From an uncultured Clostridia bacterium (GTDB lineage Bacteria > Bacillota > Clostridia > Christensenellales > UBA1242): a DNA stretch of 35,350 nucleotides. The stretch lies in assembly GCA_934746515.1 (NCBI GenBank), contig CAKVFH010000010.1, positions 1 to 35,350 on the forward strand, in the 5' to 3' direction. The position numbers and the translations under genes are program-made. The notes below the pieces were generated by a model. It did no database searches, was not told where the DNA came from, and saw nothing but the letters and a program-made list of their open reading frames with translations. Each line of letters begins with the position of its first letter. Within the stretch, counting starts at the first letter, position 1. Positions 22,713-31,343 of this stretch are shown here, one piece after another.

Positions 22713-24134
22713 TTATGCTCCAAACCCGATAACATTGCCCTGTTCGTCATAGATTTCATTGATAAATCTTGCTCTTTCATCCCAATATTTGTATGTGTAA
22801 ATCTTTGTTTCAGAATTGTAATCATAGAATAATGAAATGTTTTCAGCGGTTGATTCTCTATACAAAAACTCAAAATTGAAGCTAAAAGTGAAACCTTTTA
22901 CTGACACACCAATATCAAACGAAGCCACGCTTGAGCTTGTGAAATAGTTGGTTTTATCGAGCGTCATAATGTAGTAATCATTTGTTGGCCCAATCTTGCA
23001 AAGCGCAGGATTGCTAATTGTGAAATCAGCATCATTTCCGTCTTTCAAGTAAACAATATCGCCATTTGTGTAAACCATTCTAACTTTAACATAAAGTTTT
23101 TTAACTCTATCTGTTAAATAAACATTATATGTCGCTTTTTCGCCGTTTTTTGAAAGATAGTTTTCTGCTTTTTCAGCTGAAAGATAATCATCAAGCAAAC
23201 TTGGATCAGCCAAAATTTCTTCATCGGTTATTGACGAAATATCAATTTTTTGTGTGTTGGTGTAAACAATGCCTTCATCAAAATCTGGCGTTGACGACAC
23301 TTCAAGTTGCAAAAATTCAGGAATATACAAAACAATATGAATTTTTACAATATATTCGTTTTCAATAACAACCTTTCCGTCTTCAGAATAATAGAAAGAT
23401 TGCAGAACAATAGTGCTGTCGATATTATCTTTTTGTGCAACGTCAGGAGTTTTGCATTTCACAACAAGTTCGTTGGTTGCAGAATCAATATAAACACTCG
23501 AAAATACACTCTCATCCAAGTTTGACTGATCAAGTCTAATCAAATCACCGTCAACATTTGTGTTGTTTCCAGTGTTTGAAACATTGTTTAAGAAATATTT
23601 ATATCTATACTCTTCGTTGTCTGCATAAGAAACAAGCGTGTTTGGGAAAAGCTCTGCATAATCGCCATAGTATTCATAGTCATAAACATTGAAGTCGCTT
23701 GGCAATTGGTCGTAAATCTGAATTGAAAAACTATCCTTTACCCCATGGAGTTCAGAAGTAATTGTCACAAAACCTTCTTTTAAATATTGAACAAAGCAAG
23801 CGCCGTTTTTATAAATAATTTTGGCTATGGTTGGATCTGATGAAGTGATTTTAACATCAGTTGAATTGATTGAAGAAGATGCAAAAACAGCAATTGGATA
23901 AATGTTTGTCTTTGTGCTGTTCATATAAACAGTTTGATTGTTTATTGAAGTGTACTCGCCTTCTTTGTCTGTGTAAATATAACCAGACATTCCATCAATA
24001 GGCTCAACCAACCTTACATCATAAATATAAAAAGTTCTATTTTTAGAGATGATAAAATAGCCACCGATTGCACCAGCAATAATAGCAGTAAGTCCACCAA
24101 TAAAAATAAGTAATAACTTTAAGGTTTTTTTCAT
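22713..24134 (-). CDS. Membrane-anchored surface protein with a bacterial Ig-like region
   Basis: 473 residues. One N-terminal membrane anchor (TLKLLLIFIGGLTAIIAGAIGGYFII) is followed by a long extracellular, Tyr/Asp/Asn-rich region. Residues ~75-140 (VKITSSDPTIAKI ... EGFVTITSELHGVKDSFSIQI) look like a BIG2-type Ig-like domain; the remainder is beta-rich without recognisable motifs. The ATG at 24134 is preceded by AAAGGAAAGG; an upstream in-frame ATG is part of the leader. A promoter lies at 24168-24195. The function is unknown; adhesion or envelope structure is a guess from architecture. Confidence 0.65.
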   Translation of the reverse strand: MKKTLKLLLIFIGGLTAIIAGAIGGYFIISKNRTFYIYDVRLVEPIDGMSGYIYTDKEGEYTSINNQTVYMNSTKTNIYPIAVFASSSINSTDVKITSSDPTIAKIIYKNGACFVQYLKEGFVTITSELHGVKDSFSIQIYDQLPSDFNVYDYEYYGDYAELFPNTLVSYADNEEYRYKYFLNNVSNTGNNTNVDGDLIRLDQSNLDESVFSSVYIDSATNELVVKCKTPDVAQKDNIDSTIVLQSFYYSEDGKVVIENEYIVKIHIVLYIPEFLQLEVSSTPDFDEGIVYTNTQKIDISSITDEEILADPSLLDDYLSAEKAENYLSKNGEKATYNVYLTDRVKKLYVKVRMVYTNGDIVYLKDGNDADFTISNPALCKIGPTNDYYIMTLDKTNYFTSSSVASFDIGVSVKGFTFSFNFEFLYRESTAENISLFYDYNSETKIYTYKYWDERARFINEIYDEQGNVIGFGA

Positions 24135-24167
24135 TTTTACCTTTCCTTTAGTTCCTTGCATAATAAA

Positions 24168-24195
24168 TATATAATATTTATTAAAACAATGTCAA
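24168..24195 (-). promoter_or_regulatory. Promoter of the Ig-like surface protein gene
   Basis: A perfect -35 TTGACA (24195-24190) and TATATA (24173-24168) with a 16-nt spacer on the minus strand. Between here and 24408 I see no other feature. Confidence 0.6.
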
Positions 24196-24408
24196 ACAAA
24201 AAACATGAATGGCTCACGAAATAAGTCTATCCATATTTATTTTTTATAGTGAACTTCTCAGTCACAAGGCAAAAATTTTTAACCCAATACTCTAAATATT
24301 CCCTTGCACCACTCAAATTTTTATACCGAAACTTAAAATTAAAAAGTTGTGCAAGTTTAAAAATCACCTGCCTTTTTGAAAAGTTATTCATATTATCAAA
24401 TTTTTTGC

Positions 24409-24438
24409 AAACAAAAAAAGTGCCGAAGCACTTTTTTT
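24409..24438 (-). terminator. Terminator after the GLUG-like protein gene
   Basis: AAAAAAAGTGC, loop CGAA, GCACTTTTTTT (24413-24438): a short strong stem with T runs in both directions. Confidence 0.9.
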
Positions 24439-24446
24439 AATTTTCA

Positions 24447-26174
24447 CTAACCAGCAATAACTGTATATGAACCAAATGAATTTGTTTTGATGCTAAATCT
24501 GTCAAAACCATTCATGAAGCATGTATCAGCATCGCTTGTAACTTGAATAAACAAATCTTTGTAAAGGTATGAAACATATTTCTTTTCAGCAGCTGTGAAG
24601 ATTGTTGCACCGCCACGAGTTACAGTTTCAGTTGCATTTACAGATGAGATATATTTATTAAGTCTAGCTGAACCAGAAATCTTGATGTTGAAGTAACCTT
24701 CTGCAAGTTTTGCATCACCGTAAGAAACAGTTGTTGCAACAAGTTGTCTAGCAAATCCATGAAGAGCAAGAACTTTTGCATTTGCATCAACAATGATATC
24801 TGTGAGTGTGATTAAATCTTTTGTTGTTGGGCTTGTGCTGTATGTGTCAAGAATAGCACCAGCGAAGATACAATCAAAATCAACATTAGATTTTACAGTT
24901 ACATTTGAAATAACAGTTTTTTGTGTTGAATCGTTTGCTCTAATTACACAAGCAATACCTGCTGCAGTTGACATTTTGCCAGCTTGAGCAAGAGTTGTGT
25001 TTCCGTTTGTAAGTTCGTTTACATAAGCATTTCTAGCTTCTTGGCTTGCTGTTTCATTCAAAACGAAGTTTACTGAACAATCAGTTGCTTCCAAAGCTCT
25101 AGCATAAGCGAACATACCAGCCATTGTTAATCTTTGTGAGTATGAAGCGTCAATAGCAACAGCAATTTCACTGTTAGAAACTTTTGCAATTCTACCATAA
25201 GCTGCAACACCACCAATCAAGTATTCACTACCTGCATTAGCAGAAATTGAAACGCTTACTTTTGAACTATCAACTGTCAAGTTTTCAGCTACTGCAACAA
25301 CACCACCCATTGCATTGTCTGCAATCAAAGCATTTCCCTCGTTTTTAAGAGCATAAGATGAACCAGAAATTCTAGCATCTAATGATACAGAAGAGATAGT
25401 TGCATTTTTAGCAACACCTGCAATACCTGCAACAACCAATTCAGCGAATTGACCATCAGCATAAGCGTATTGAGCATCGTTAATGTATGCAAATACATCA
25501 CTTGCAACACTTACATTTAAAGATTCAACTTTCATATTTTTGATAACTGAACCTTCAATTTCGCCGAAAAGTGCAATACGAGCATATCTCTTATTTGCGT
25601 TAATAAAGCTGAATTTTGTCATAAGATTTTCTGTTGTAACACCAATTGAAACATTCTTTAAAGCAAAACCTTTAGCATCAATGTTTCCAATAAATGGTTT
25701 GCCAGCGTTAAATAATGTTACATATTCAGTTTCGCTGAAATCAACATCTCTAGCGAATACAAAGTTATAAACACCATAAATTTCTTTACCGTCAGCGTCT
25801 AATACTCTTTCGAAAATCAAATGACCTTCAGAGTCCTTTTTAAGAACTTCTGTTTGAACGCCATCAATTTCAACAGTTTCGGTAGCTGGTTTTGTGATAA
25901 CTCTCTTTTCGCCACCAAATTTAGAAATCAAATTCTTGAATGAATCAGCTGAATAGATAATGTATGGATATTCTTCAGAACCATTTCTATTGAAATTGTT
26001 TTCAATATCGTATTTTTCGTCATCGGTAACGATACTGATGTTGTCACCTTGGTTACCCTTGTCACCCTTTGGTTTTGTATTTGGTTTAATAACTGAAACA
26101 ATTGTAACTGTGATAATAGCAACAGCTACAAGTACACTGCTTATTAGTGATAAAAATAAATTCTTTCTTTTCAT
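24447..26174 (-). CDS. Large secreted, anchored repeat protein (GLUG-like beta-helix)
   Basis: 575 residues. An N-terminal anchor (NLFLSLISSVLVAVAIITVTIVSVI) and a short collagen-like GDKGNQGDN are followed by a domain beginning SEEYPYIIYSADSFKNLISKF, the usual entry to GLUG/beta-helix surface proteins. Repeated blocks of alternating hydrophobic residues with Gly-Gly turns follow (ARIALFGEIEGSVIKNMKVESLNVS, VVAGIAGVAKNATISSVSLDARISG, AMGGVVAVAENLTVDSSKVSVSIS, LIGGVAAYGRIAKVSNSEIAVAI). Each is about 40-70 residues. This indicates a right-handed parallel beta-helix. GGGGGAAGG precedes the ATG, and the promoter is a perfect consensus, so it may be abundant. The role is unknown. Confidence 0.7.
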   Translation of the reverse strand: MKRKNLFLSLISSVLVAVAIITVTIVSVIKPNTKPKGDKGNQGDNISIVTDDEKYDIENNFNRNGSEEYPYIIYSADSFKNLISKFGGEKRVITKPATETVEIDGVQTEVLKKDSEGHLIFERVLDADGKEIYGVYNFVFARDVDFSETEYVTLFNAGKPFIGNIDAKGFALKNVSIGVTTENLMTKFSFINANKRYARIALFGEIEGSVIKNMKVESLNVSVASDVFAYINDAQYAYADGQFAELVVAGIAGVAKNATISSVSLDARISGSSYALKNEGNALIADNAMGGVVAVAENLTVDSSKVSVSISANAGSEYLIGGVAAYGRIAKVSNSEIAVAIDASYSQRLTMAGMFAYARALEATDCSVNFVLNETASQEARNAYVNELTNGNTTLAQAGKMSTAAGIACVIRANDSTQKTVISNVTVKSNVDFDCIFAGAILDTYSTSPTTKDLITLTDIIVDANAKVLALHGFARQLVATTVSYGDAKLAEGYFNIKISGSARLNKYISSVNATETVTRGGATIFTAAEKKYVSYLYKDLFIQVTSDADTCFMNGFDRFSIKTNSFGSYTVIAG

Positions 26175-26200
26175 TTTTACCTTCCCCCTTTGTCGATAGT

Positions 26201-26229
26201 ATTATATACCAGATATGCTAAAATGTCAA
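26201..26229 (-). promoter_or_regulatory. Perfect-consensus promoter of the GLUG-like gene
   Basis: TTGACA (26229-26224), 17-nt spacer, TATAAT (26206-26201): an exact consensus at both hexamers and spacing. Confidence 0.9.
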
Positions 26230-26367
26230 TACTGTTTTTAAAATTTTTATCTAAAAAAATCATAAAATGCGATAAAATCGGCATTTAGGTATGAATTTCT
26301 TTTATTTTTTTATAACAACTTATCATTATTATATCATAATTGTTTTGAAATTTCAATACCTAATAGA

Positions 26368-26416
26368 AAAAAACACCCATTTTAGCAGTGTTTTTTTGCT
26401 AAAAAAGGTGTTTTTC
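26368..26416 (-). terminator. Terminator after the lipoprotein gene
   Basis: A long hairpin on the minus strand (AAAACACC...TTTTAGCA and TGCTAAAA...GGGTGTTTT) with an A-rich loop and a T run. It ends the pyk-lipoprotein transcript. Confidence 0.8.
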
Positions 26417-26419
26417 TTA

Positions 26420-27469
26420 TTATCTTTTAATTGTTATATTGATATTTACTGAAAATGTTGAACTATCACCCATGGTTAATCCAGAATAAATCACTCTTAA
26501 TTTTAAAACATAGCCATTTTCAACTGAACCATTGATTAAAACATACTTTTCATCATCGCTTAATTTTGCAAACTTTTTGCTTGAAAGGTAAATTGAATAG
26601 TTGTTTTCATCTTTAACCAAGACTTTATTTGTATTTAAGGCGTAAATTTTAAATTTAAGTGCTTTAAATCCATTTTCAGTCTCCAAATCAGAATAGTTGA
26701 TTTCAACACTGTCGTTATTTTTAACAAATTTATCAATTCCTGACATTATCACAAACGAATCTGAAACATTTTGCACAACTTTAACTTTAATCTCAAACGA
26801 TAGCCCCGTTGACTCGTTTGATCCGTTTAAAAGCGTAACTTTAACAGTTGCTTCCGCTGCTTCATTTCTAAATGGTGAAAACTTCAAACGATTTTTATTT
26901 GGAATATCTATAATAGTTTCATCACTTGATTCAACCAAGAAATTGAAATCATTTTCTGTGATATTTTTGGTTGTAACAACTCCGGCGGAATTTACAAACT
27001 TCGCTCTGACATTTATAGCTTTAACATCAAAAGTGTTGAGAACAATCTCACTTTCATCAGTCGAAATTTCGATTGGATATTGTTTTAATCTGATGATGCA
27101 AGTGTCTGAATAGTCACCCACCCTAACCTTGTATCTAACATCTTCAAAGTTATTTGAATTTATTGTGATACTTCCATCTTTAAAAGTAAATCTTGAAGAG
27201 TTTTCAGCAGTACCTTTATCAATAGGGTCAAAATAAACCTTGTAGCCCGATGCAGAAGAAGGATAGATTTTGTATGTAAGGTTAGTTGTAACTCCCTTAT
27301 CAATTTCAAAAACTGACACACCAGTTGCTTCGTCATATTTCATCGAATCAAACAAAATACCGGTTATTTCACTTGAAGGGGTTGCACCGCACGCAGTGAG
27401 CAGTGTGACAAGCGGAAGTGAAACAGCAACAATAAGTGCCAAAAATAAATTCTTTAATTTATTCTTCAC
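26420..27469 (-). CDS. Lipoprotein of unknown function, overlapping pyk
   Basis: 349 residues. A signal peptide with lipobox LLTAC (Cys27) indicates export and lipid anchoring. The mature part is beta-rich with possible Ig-like segments (KQYPIEISTDESEIVLNTFDVKAINVRAKFVNSAGVVTTKNI and EATVKVTLLNGSNESTGLSFEIKVKVVQ). It begins with GTG and overlaps the last 11 nt of pyk. AGGAG inside pyk lies 9 nt before the GTG, so translation is coupled to that of pyruvate kinase. No family is recognised. It is the last gene of the surface-protein group. Confidence 0.7.
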   Translation of the reverse strand: MKNKLKNLFLALIVAVSLPLVTLLTACGATPSSEITGILFDSMKYDEATGVSVFEIDKGVTTNLTYKIYPSSASGYKVYFDPIDKGTAENSSRFTFKDGSITINSNNFEDVRYKVRVGDYSDTCIIRLKQYPIEISTDESEIVLNTFDVKAINVRAKFVNSAGVVTTKNITENDFNFLVESSDETIIDIPNKNRLKFSPFRNEAAEATVKVTLLNGSNESTGLSFEIKVKVVQNVSDSFVIMSGIDKFVKNNDSVEINYSDLETENGFKALKFKIYALNTNKVLVKDENNYSIYLSSKKFAKLSDDEKYVLINGSVENGYVLKLRVIYSGLTMGDSSTFSVNINITIKR

Positions 27470-28892
27470 TTGTTAATTCTCCTTTGTTAATTTCAGCTAC
27501 AACCAAGGTGTTAGAACCAGAAATTCCAGTCATAAGACCAGCAGTCTGGATAACCAAGTCGCCATCTTTTACAAGTTTAGACTGAAGAGCGCGAACTCTT
27601 GCAGACTTTAAAAGTTCATCTGTATCATAATAAACTTTATCAAGAAGTGGAGTTACTCCCCAAAACATTCCAAGTCTGTTAAATGCTCTAAAGTTTGGTG
27701 TTAATGCTATGATATCACATTCAGGTCTAAATCTGCTAATGCTTTCAGCGGAGTTTCCTGAATTTGTTGTAACCAAAATTGCCTTTGCGTTAAGAGATGT
27801 TGCAAGTGCGCAAGCACCATAGCCAATACCGCAAGTAACATCTTTTGTTTGTGGATAGTTGCCAAGCTCGTTGCAATATAAAATTTCATTTTCGGTTTCG
27901 GTAGCAATCTTTTGCATTGTGCTAACTGCTAAAACAGGATATTTTCCGGCACTTGTTTCACCTGAAAGCATAATTGCTGATGTTCCGTCATAAATTGCGT
28001 TAGCAACATCTGAAATTTCGGCTCTTGTTGGTCTTGAATTTGTGATCATTGACTCAAGCATTTGTGTTGCAGTGATTGAATACTTGCCCTTATTTTTTGC
28101 TTTTTCAAGCATAACCTTTTGGATATGTGGAAGTTTTTCAAAGTTTATTTCAACACCCATATCGCCACGCGCAACCATAACACCATCAGCAGCGTCAATG
28201 ATTTCATCAAGATTTTCAACACCCTTGGCTGACTCAACCTTTGCAATGATAAATGAATCATTATCGCCAAGCGATTTTAGGTAGTTTCTAACATCAATAA
28301 CATCTTGCGCATGGTTTACAAACGAGATTGAAAAAACTTCCGCTTGTTGTTCAACACCAAATGCAAGGTCGCTTTTGTCAACATCGCTCAAATATTCCAT
28401 ATTGAGTTCAACACTTGGCAAGTTGATTGATTTGTTGTTTGAAAGTTCACCACCAACAACAACCTTTGTGTAAACCACCCTATCGGTAACCCTGTCAGCC
28501 ACAAGTTCAATCAAACCATCATTAAGCAAAATTCTTGTTCCCTTTTTAACGATTTCTGGAAACTTATCGTAAGTCACTGAAACAATTGAAGAGTCACCCA
28601 AAACATTTTCAGTTGTGATTGCAAAATCTTGATTTGGAACAAGATTGATTTTTCCATTTTTAAATTGTTTGATTCTGATTTCAGGACCTTTTGTGTCAAT
28701 CATGATTGAAACTGGAAGACCAAGTTCAAAACGAATTTTTTTCACCTTGTCAATAAGCTCACGATGGCTGTCATGAGTTCCATGGCTCATGTTAAATCTG
28801 GCAACATCCATGCCAGCAAGCATCATTCGTCTTAATGTCTCTTCGTCACTGCAAGCAGGACCAATTGTGCAAACAATTTTTGTTTTATTCAT
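27459..28892 (-). CDS. pyk: Pyruvate kinase
   Basis: Converts phosphoenolpyruvate and ADP to pyruvate and ATP. 477 residues, normal for forms without the extra C-terminal PEP-utiliser-like domain of Bacillus. Motifs: KTKIVCTIGPACSDEETLRRMMLAGMDVARFNMSHG, MIDTKGPEIR, the K-containing IAKVESAKGVENLDEI and the metal site DGVMVARGDMGVEI. SITATQMLESMI and TSAIMLSGETSAGKYP follow. GGGAGA precedes the ATG. A promoter lies at 28924-28952. The downstream lipoprotein gene overlaps its end. Confidence 0.96.
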   Translation of the reverse strand: MNKTKIVCTIGPACSDEETLRRMMLAGMDVARFNMSHGTHDSHRELIDKVKKIRFELGLPVSIMIDTKGPEIRIKQFKNGKINLVPNQDFAITTENVLGDSSIVSVTYDKFPEIVKKGTRILLNDGLIELVADRVTDRVVYTKVVVGGELSNNKSINLPSVELNMEYLSDVDKSDLAFGVEQQAEVFSISFVNHAQDVIDVRNYLKSLGDNDSFIIAKVESAKGVENLDEIIDAADGVMVARGDMGVEINFEKLPHIQKVMLEKAKNKGKYSITATQMLESMITNSRPTRAEISDVANAIYDGTSAIMLSGETSAGKYPVLAVSTMQKIATETENEILYCNELGNYPQTKDVTCGIGYGACALATSLNAKAILVTTNSGNSAESISRFRPECDIIALTPNFRAFNRLGMFWGVTPLLDKVYYDTDELLKSARVRALQSKLVKDGDLVIQTAGLMTGISGSNTLVVAEINKGELTSEE

Positions 28893-28923
28893 AATAATCT
28901 CCCAACCTAACTTTACATAATTA

Positions 28924-28952
28924 TTATATTAGGAAATAAAACAAAAAGCAAA
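28924..28952 (-). promoter_or_regulatory. Promoter of pyk
   Basis: TTGCTT (28952-28947) and TATAAT (28929-28924) with a 17-nt spacer on the minus strand. Confidence 0.7.
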
Positions 28953-28958
28953 TAAAAA

Positions 28959-28980
28959 TAAAAGGTAAAATACCTTTTAT
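28959..28980 (-). terminator. Terminator at the end of the M23 gene
   Basis: AAAAGGTA and TACCTTTT around a 3-nt loop, starting at the stop codon, followed by TATTTTTATTTG on the minus strand. Position is good to a few bases. Confidence 0.7.
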
Positions 28981-29645
28981 TTATTAAATGAAAAATATTC
29001 AGTTGGATCAATAAGCTTGTTGTTTTTCAAAAGTTCCAAATGCAGGTGCACACCATCAGCTTTTTCAGCCAAAAAGCTTGTTATTGTGCCAATCACAGTG
29101 CCTTTAGCAAGCTTGTCACCTTCTTTAACGGTAACATTTGACGACAATCCCTTGTAAACCACCGTAAGCTCATCACTAACCTTTAAATAAACTGTTGTGC
29201 CATTCATCATTGAGTTTTCGATTTTCTCAACAGTGCCAGCATAAACAGTTAAAATTTTCGTGCCTTCTTTGCAAGCAAAATCAATGCCTTGATGAGTGCA
29301 CCAAAGTTTTGTGGTGTTGTCATACAAAAGTGAACTGTCGGTGTATTGTTTAGAAATTGTTGCGTTTTCAAAAGGCAATTCAAAAATAATTGGATCAGTT
29401 GAAGTTGTTGGTTTCACCGGATCATCTTGATCCTTTTTTCCGCCAGTTTCTTCACCACCAGTGTTAATCACTTGTTCTTGTTTTACATTTCCAGAGTCCT
29501 TAACTGGATTTTCATCACTGCCCTTAATTGAATTATAAGCCGAAATTGTCACGATTGTAAGAATTAAAACAGTGCAAAAACTAACTGTTATTGGATAAAT
29601 ATTGCGCTTAAAAAAATGCTTTGCTTTGAGTAAAAAAGATTTCAT
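28977..29645 (-). CDS. M23/LytM peptidase-domain protein, SpoIIQ-like
   Basis: 222 residues. One N-terminal membrane anchor (residues 15-37) and a ~50-residue polar linker lead to an extracellular LytM domain. The zinc residues are present: His118 and Asp122 in THQGIDF, and His202 in GVHLHLEL. AGTVEKIENSMMNGTTVYLKV and KEGDKLAKGTVIGTI complete the beta core. This architecture matches SpoIIQ, the forespore partner of SpoIIIAH in engulfment; Clostridia SpoIIQ keep the catalytic His that Bacillus lost. It could also be a general cell-wall endopeptidase. AGGGGGA precedes the ATG. Confidence 0.8.
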   Translation of the reverse strand: MKSFLLKAKHFFKRNIYPITVSFCTVLILTIVTISAYNSIKGSDENPVKDSGNVKQEQVINTGGEETGGKKDQDDPVKPTTSTDPIIFELPFENATISKQYTDSSLLYDNTTKLWCTHQGIDFACKEGTKILTVYAGTVEKIENSMMNGTTVYLKVSDELTVVYKGLSSNVTVKEGDKLAKGTVIGTITSFLAEKADGVHLHLELLKNNKLIDPTEYFSFNK

Positions 29646-29703
29646 AATTCCCCCTTAATTACTCACAATAGTTGCCACATTTTCGCAATTTATACATAAA
29701 AAA

Positions 29704-29727
29704 AGAAATAGTATCATAACTATTTCT
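29704..29727. terminator. Bidirectional hairpin between the YbhN homologue and the M23 gene
   Basis: AGAAATAGT and ACTATTTCT with a 6-nt loop; A/T runs on both sides give T tails on both strands. Confidence 0.75.
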
Positions 29728-29795
29728 AATTTTTTTAAGTTTTGACATAATAACCAATAAAAATCTAAATTTATAATGCTTTTATTTTTTTTAAT

Positions 29796-31268
29796 TTATT
29801 TTTGTTCAGCCCCCGCTGGTGTTTTTTGTTTGGAATTTCTCTTTGCGCTGGCAACATTTTTTGATATTTTTATAATTTCATGAACAAAACCATGAAGCAA
29901 AATTATATAATAAGATAATATACGCCAAGTCAAAAGCGCCCAAACAATTGCATCACCAACAAACTCACCATAGAGCGCAATGAATGCAATTTCCATAAGA
30001 CCGGTTGCGCCAGGAAGTGGAATGTATGAACCAGCCATTGAGCAAATGTAATACTTTACTATACATGTAAAAAGGATAAACCAAACACTCATCTCATGCG
30101 TGTTTAAATAGCTTGTGTCAATAAATGCCATGATAACAAAGAATGATATGCCAGCATAAGACAAACTCTCCAAACAGCTATACAAAATCATTTTAAATAG
30201 TAGCTTTTTGTTTTTCATCAAATATGCCATTGATGATTTATATTCACTAACTTGGTCAAGCCATTTTTTGAGAGTTAAACGATAGTTCTTTACAATTTTA
30301 AGCTTGTATCCAATCTTAACAAGCCAAGCAATAAGCGAACGAGTGAAAAGGTTGCCCGTTGAAAGCATAATCATGAAAAGTACGCCTAAAATAGTGATTA
30401 CAAGACCAATTATGCCCAGGATTTCAAACACAACAAACAAAAGCGCAAACAACGAGTTTGCTGGCGTAATTTTCGACAATCCAATAATGAAAAACACAAG
30501 TCCTAACAATGTGCTAACCATGCTATTGATTATCATTTTAATGAGCGGAATTGATGTTGAAGCACCTGGTGAAATACCTGTGTTTGAAAGTTCAATAATT
30601 TGCATTGGTTGTCCACCAACCGCAAAAGGCGTTACGTTGTCGTAATACTTTCCAGTGATACCAATATCATAGGAAAGCCCCCACTTTGATTTCCCCGTCA
30701 AAGATTTTATCAAAGCATGGAACATTATTGTTTGTGAAAAAATATACAATAAATAGCAACCAACCCCACCAGCAAGCCACCAAAGTTTGTTGCCTTGCGA
30801 CTTGATATATTCGCCAAAATCCTGCTCACCAATATTATTTATAAGCCCACGAACAACAAACACCATGAACACAATGTTCACAAGCAAAAGTATCAAGTTT
30901 ATTATTGTGCTTTTCTTTCGTTTTTGTGGCTTTTGTGATGACAAAACTTCACTTAATTTTTCTTCTGCTATCTCTGACGAAATTTCAATTTGCTCTTGTT
31001 CATTTTCTGCACGCTCAATAGCCAAATCTTCTGATTTTTCTACAGATTTCTCATCTTTAGTTTCTTGGTTTTCTTCCGATTTAGTTTCGTTTCTTTCTGC
31101 GTTTTCATTTTTTTCTTCAGTTTTTGATTCATTTTTCAAGTCAACATTTCCATCTGTTTTATTGTCATCAACTTTTAAATCTGAATCCAAGTTTTTATCA
31201 GCAGAAAAATTGAGAGCTTCATTCTCTCCCGTTTTTTTGTTATTTAATCTCTCTTTTTCGTCAGTCAT
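29796..31268 (-). CDS. YbhN/UPF0104-type membrane protein with a long charged N-terminal tail
   Basis: 490 residues. Residues 1-118 are almost all Glu, Lys, Asp, Asn and Ser and must be disordered and cytoplasmic. Then come about eight membrane segments of the lysylphosphatidylglycerol-synthase-like TM family (UPF0104). Its signature segments are YYDNVTPFAVGGQPMQIIEL and YIPLPGATGLMEIAFIALYG. Related domains form the flippase part of MprF; here no synthase domain is attached. The substrate lipid is unknown. There is no Shine-Dalgarno site; a promoter (TTGTCA-N18-TATAAT) ends exactly 6 nt before the ATG, predicting a leaderless message. Confidence 0.82.
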   Translation of the reverse strand: MTDEKERLNNKKTGENEALNFSADKNLDSDLKVDDNKTDGNVDLKNESKTEEKNENAERNETKSEENQETKDEKSVEKSEDLAIERAENEQEQIEISSEIAEEKLSEVLSSQKPQKRKKSTIINLILLLVNIVFMVFVVRGLINNIGEQDFGEYIKSQGNKLWWLAGGVGCYLLYIFSQTIMFHALIKSLTGKSKWGLSYDIGITGKYYDNVTPFAVGGQPMQIIELSNTGISPGASTSIPLIKMIINSMVSTLLGLVFFIIGLSKITPANSLFALLFVVFEILGIIGLVITILGVLFMIMLSTGNLFTRSLIAWLVKIGYKLKIVKNYRLTLKKWLDQVSEYKSSMAYLMKNKKLLFKMILYSCLESLSYAGISFFVIMAFIDTSYLNTHEMSVWFILFTCIVKYYICSMAGSYIPLPGATGLMEIAFIALYGEFVGDAIVWALLTWRILSYYIILLHGFVHEIIKISKNVASAKRNSKQKTPAGAEQK

Positions 31269-31274
31269 ATTGTT

Positions 31275-31304
31275 ATTATAATATCAAATATCAGATTTTG
31301 ACAA
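31275..31304 (-). promoter_or_regulatory. Leaderless-type promoter of the YbhN homologue
   Basis: TTGTCA (31304-31299), 18-nt spacer, TATAAT (31280-31275), then AACAAT and the ATG at 31268. Confidence 0.75.
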
Positions 31305-31313
31305 GAGAAAATA

Positions 31314-31342
31314 AAAAGAAAAAGCTAAAAATTAGCTTTTTC
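31314..31342 (-). terminator. Terminator after the PPIase-like lipoprotein gene
   Basis: GAAAAAGCTAA and TTAGCTTTTTC (31318-31342) with a 3-nt loop; T-rich on the minus strand. It lies between the stop codon and the next promoter. Confidence 0.85.
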
Positions 31343-31343
31343 T

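Noticed and set aside
26000..26080. A collagen-like domain in the GLUG-like protein
   Set aside because: Only about three G-x-x triplets (GDKGNQGDN) are present, too short to form a collagen helix.
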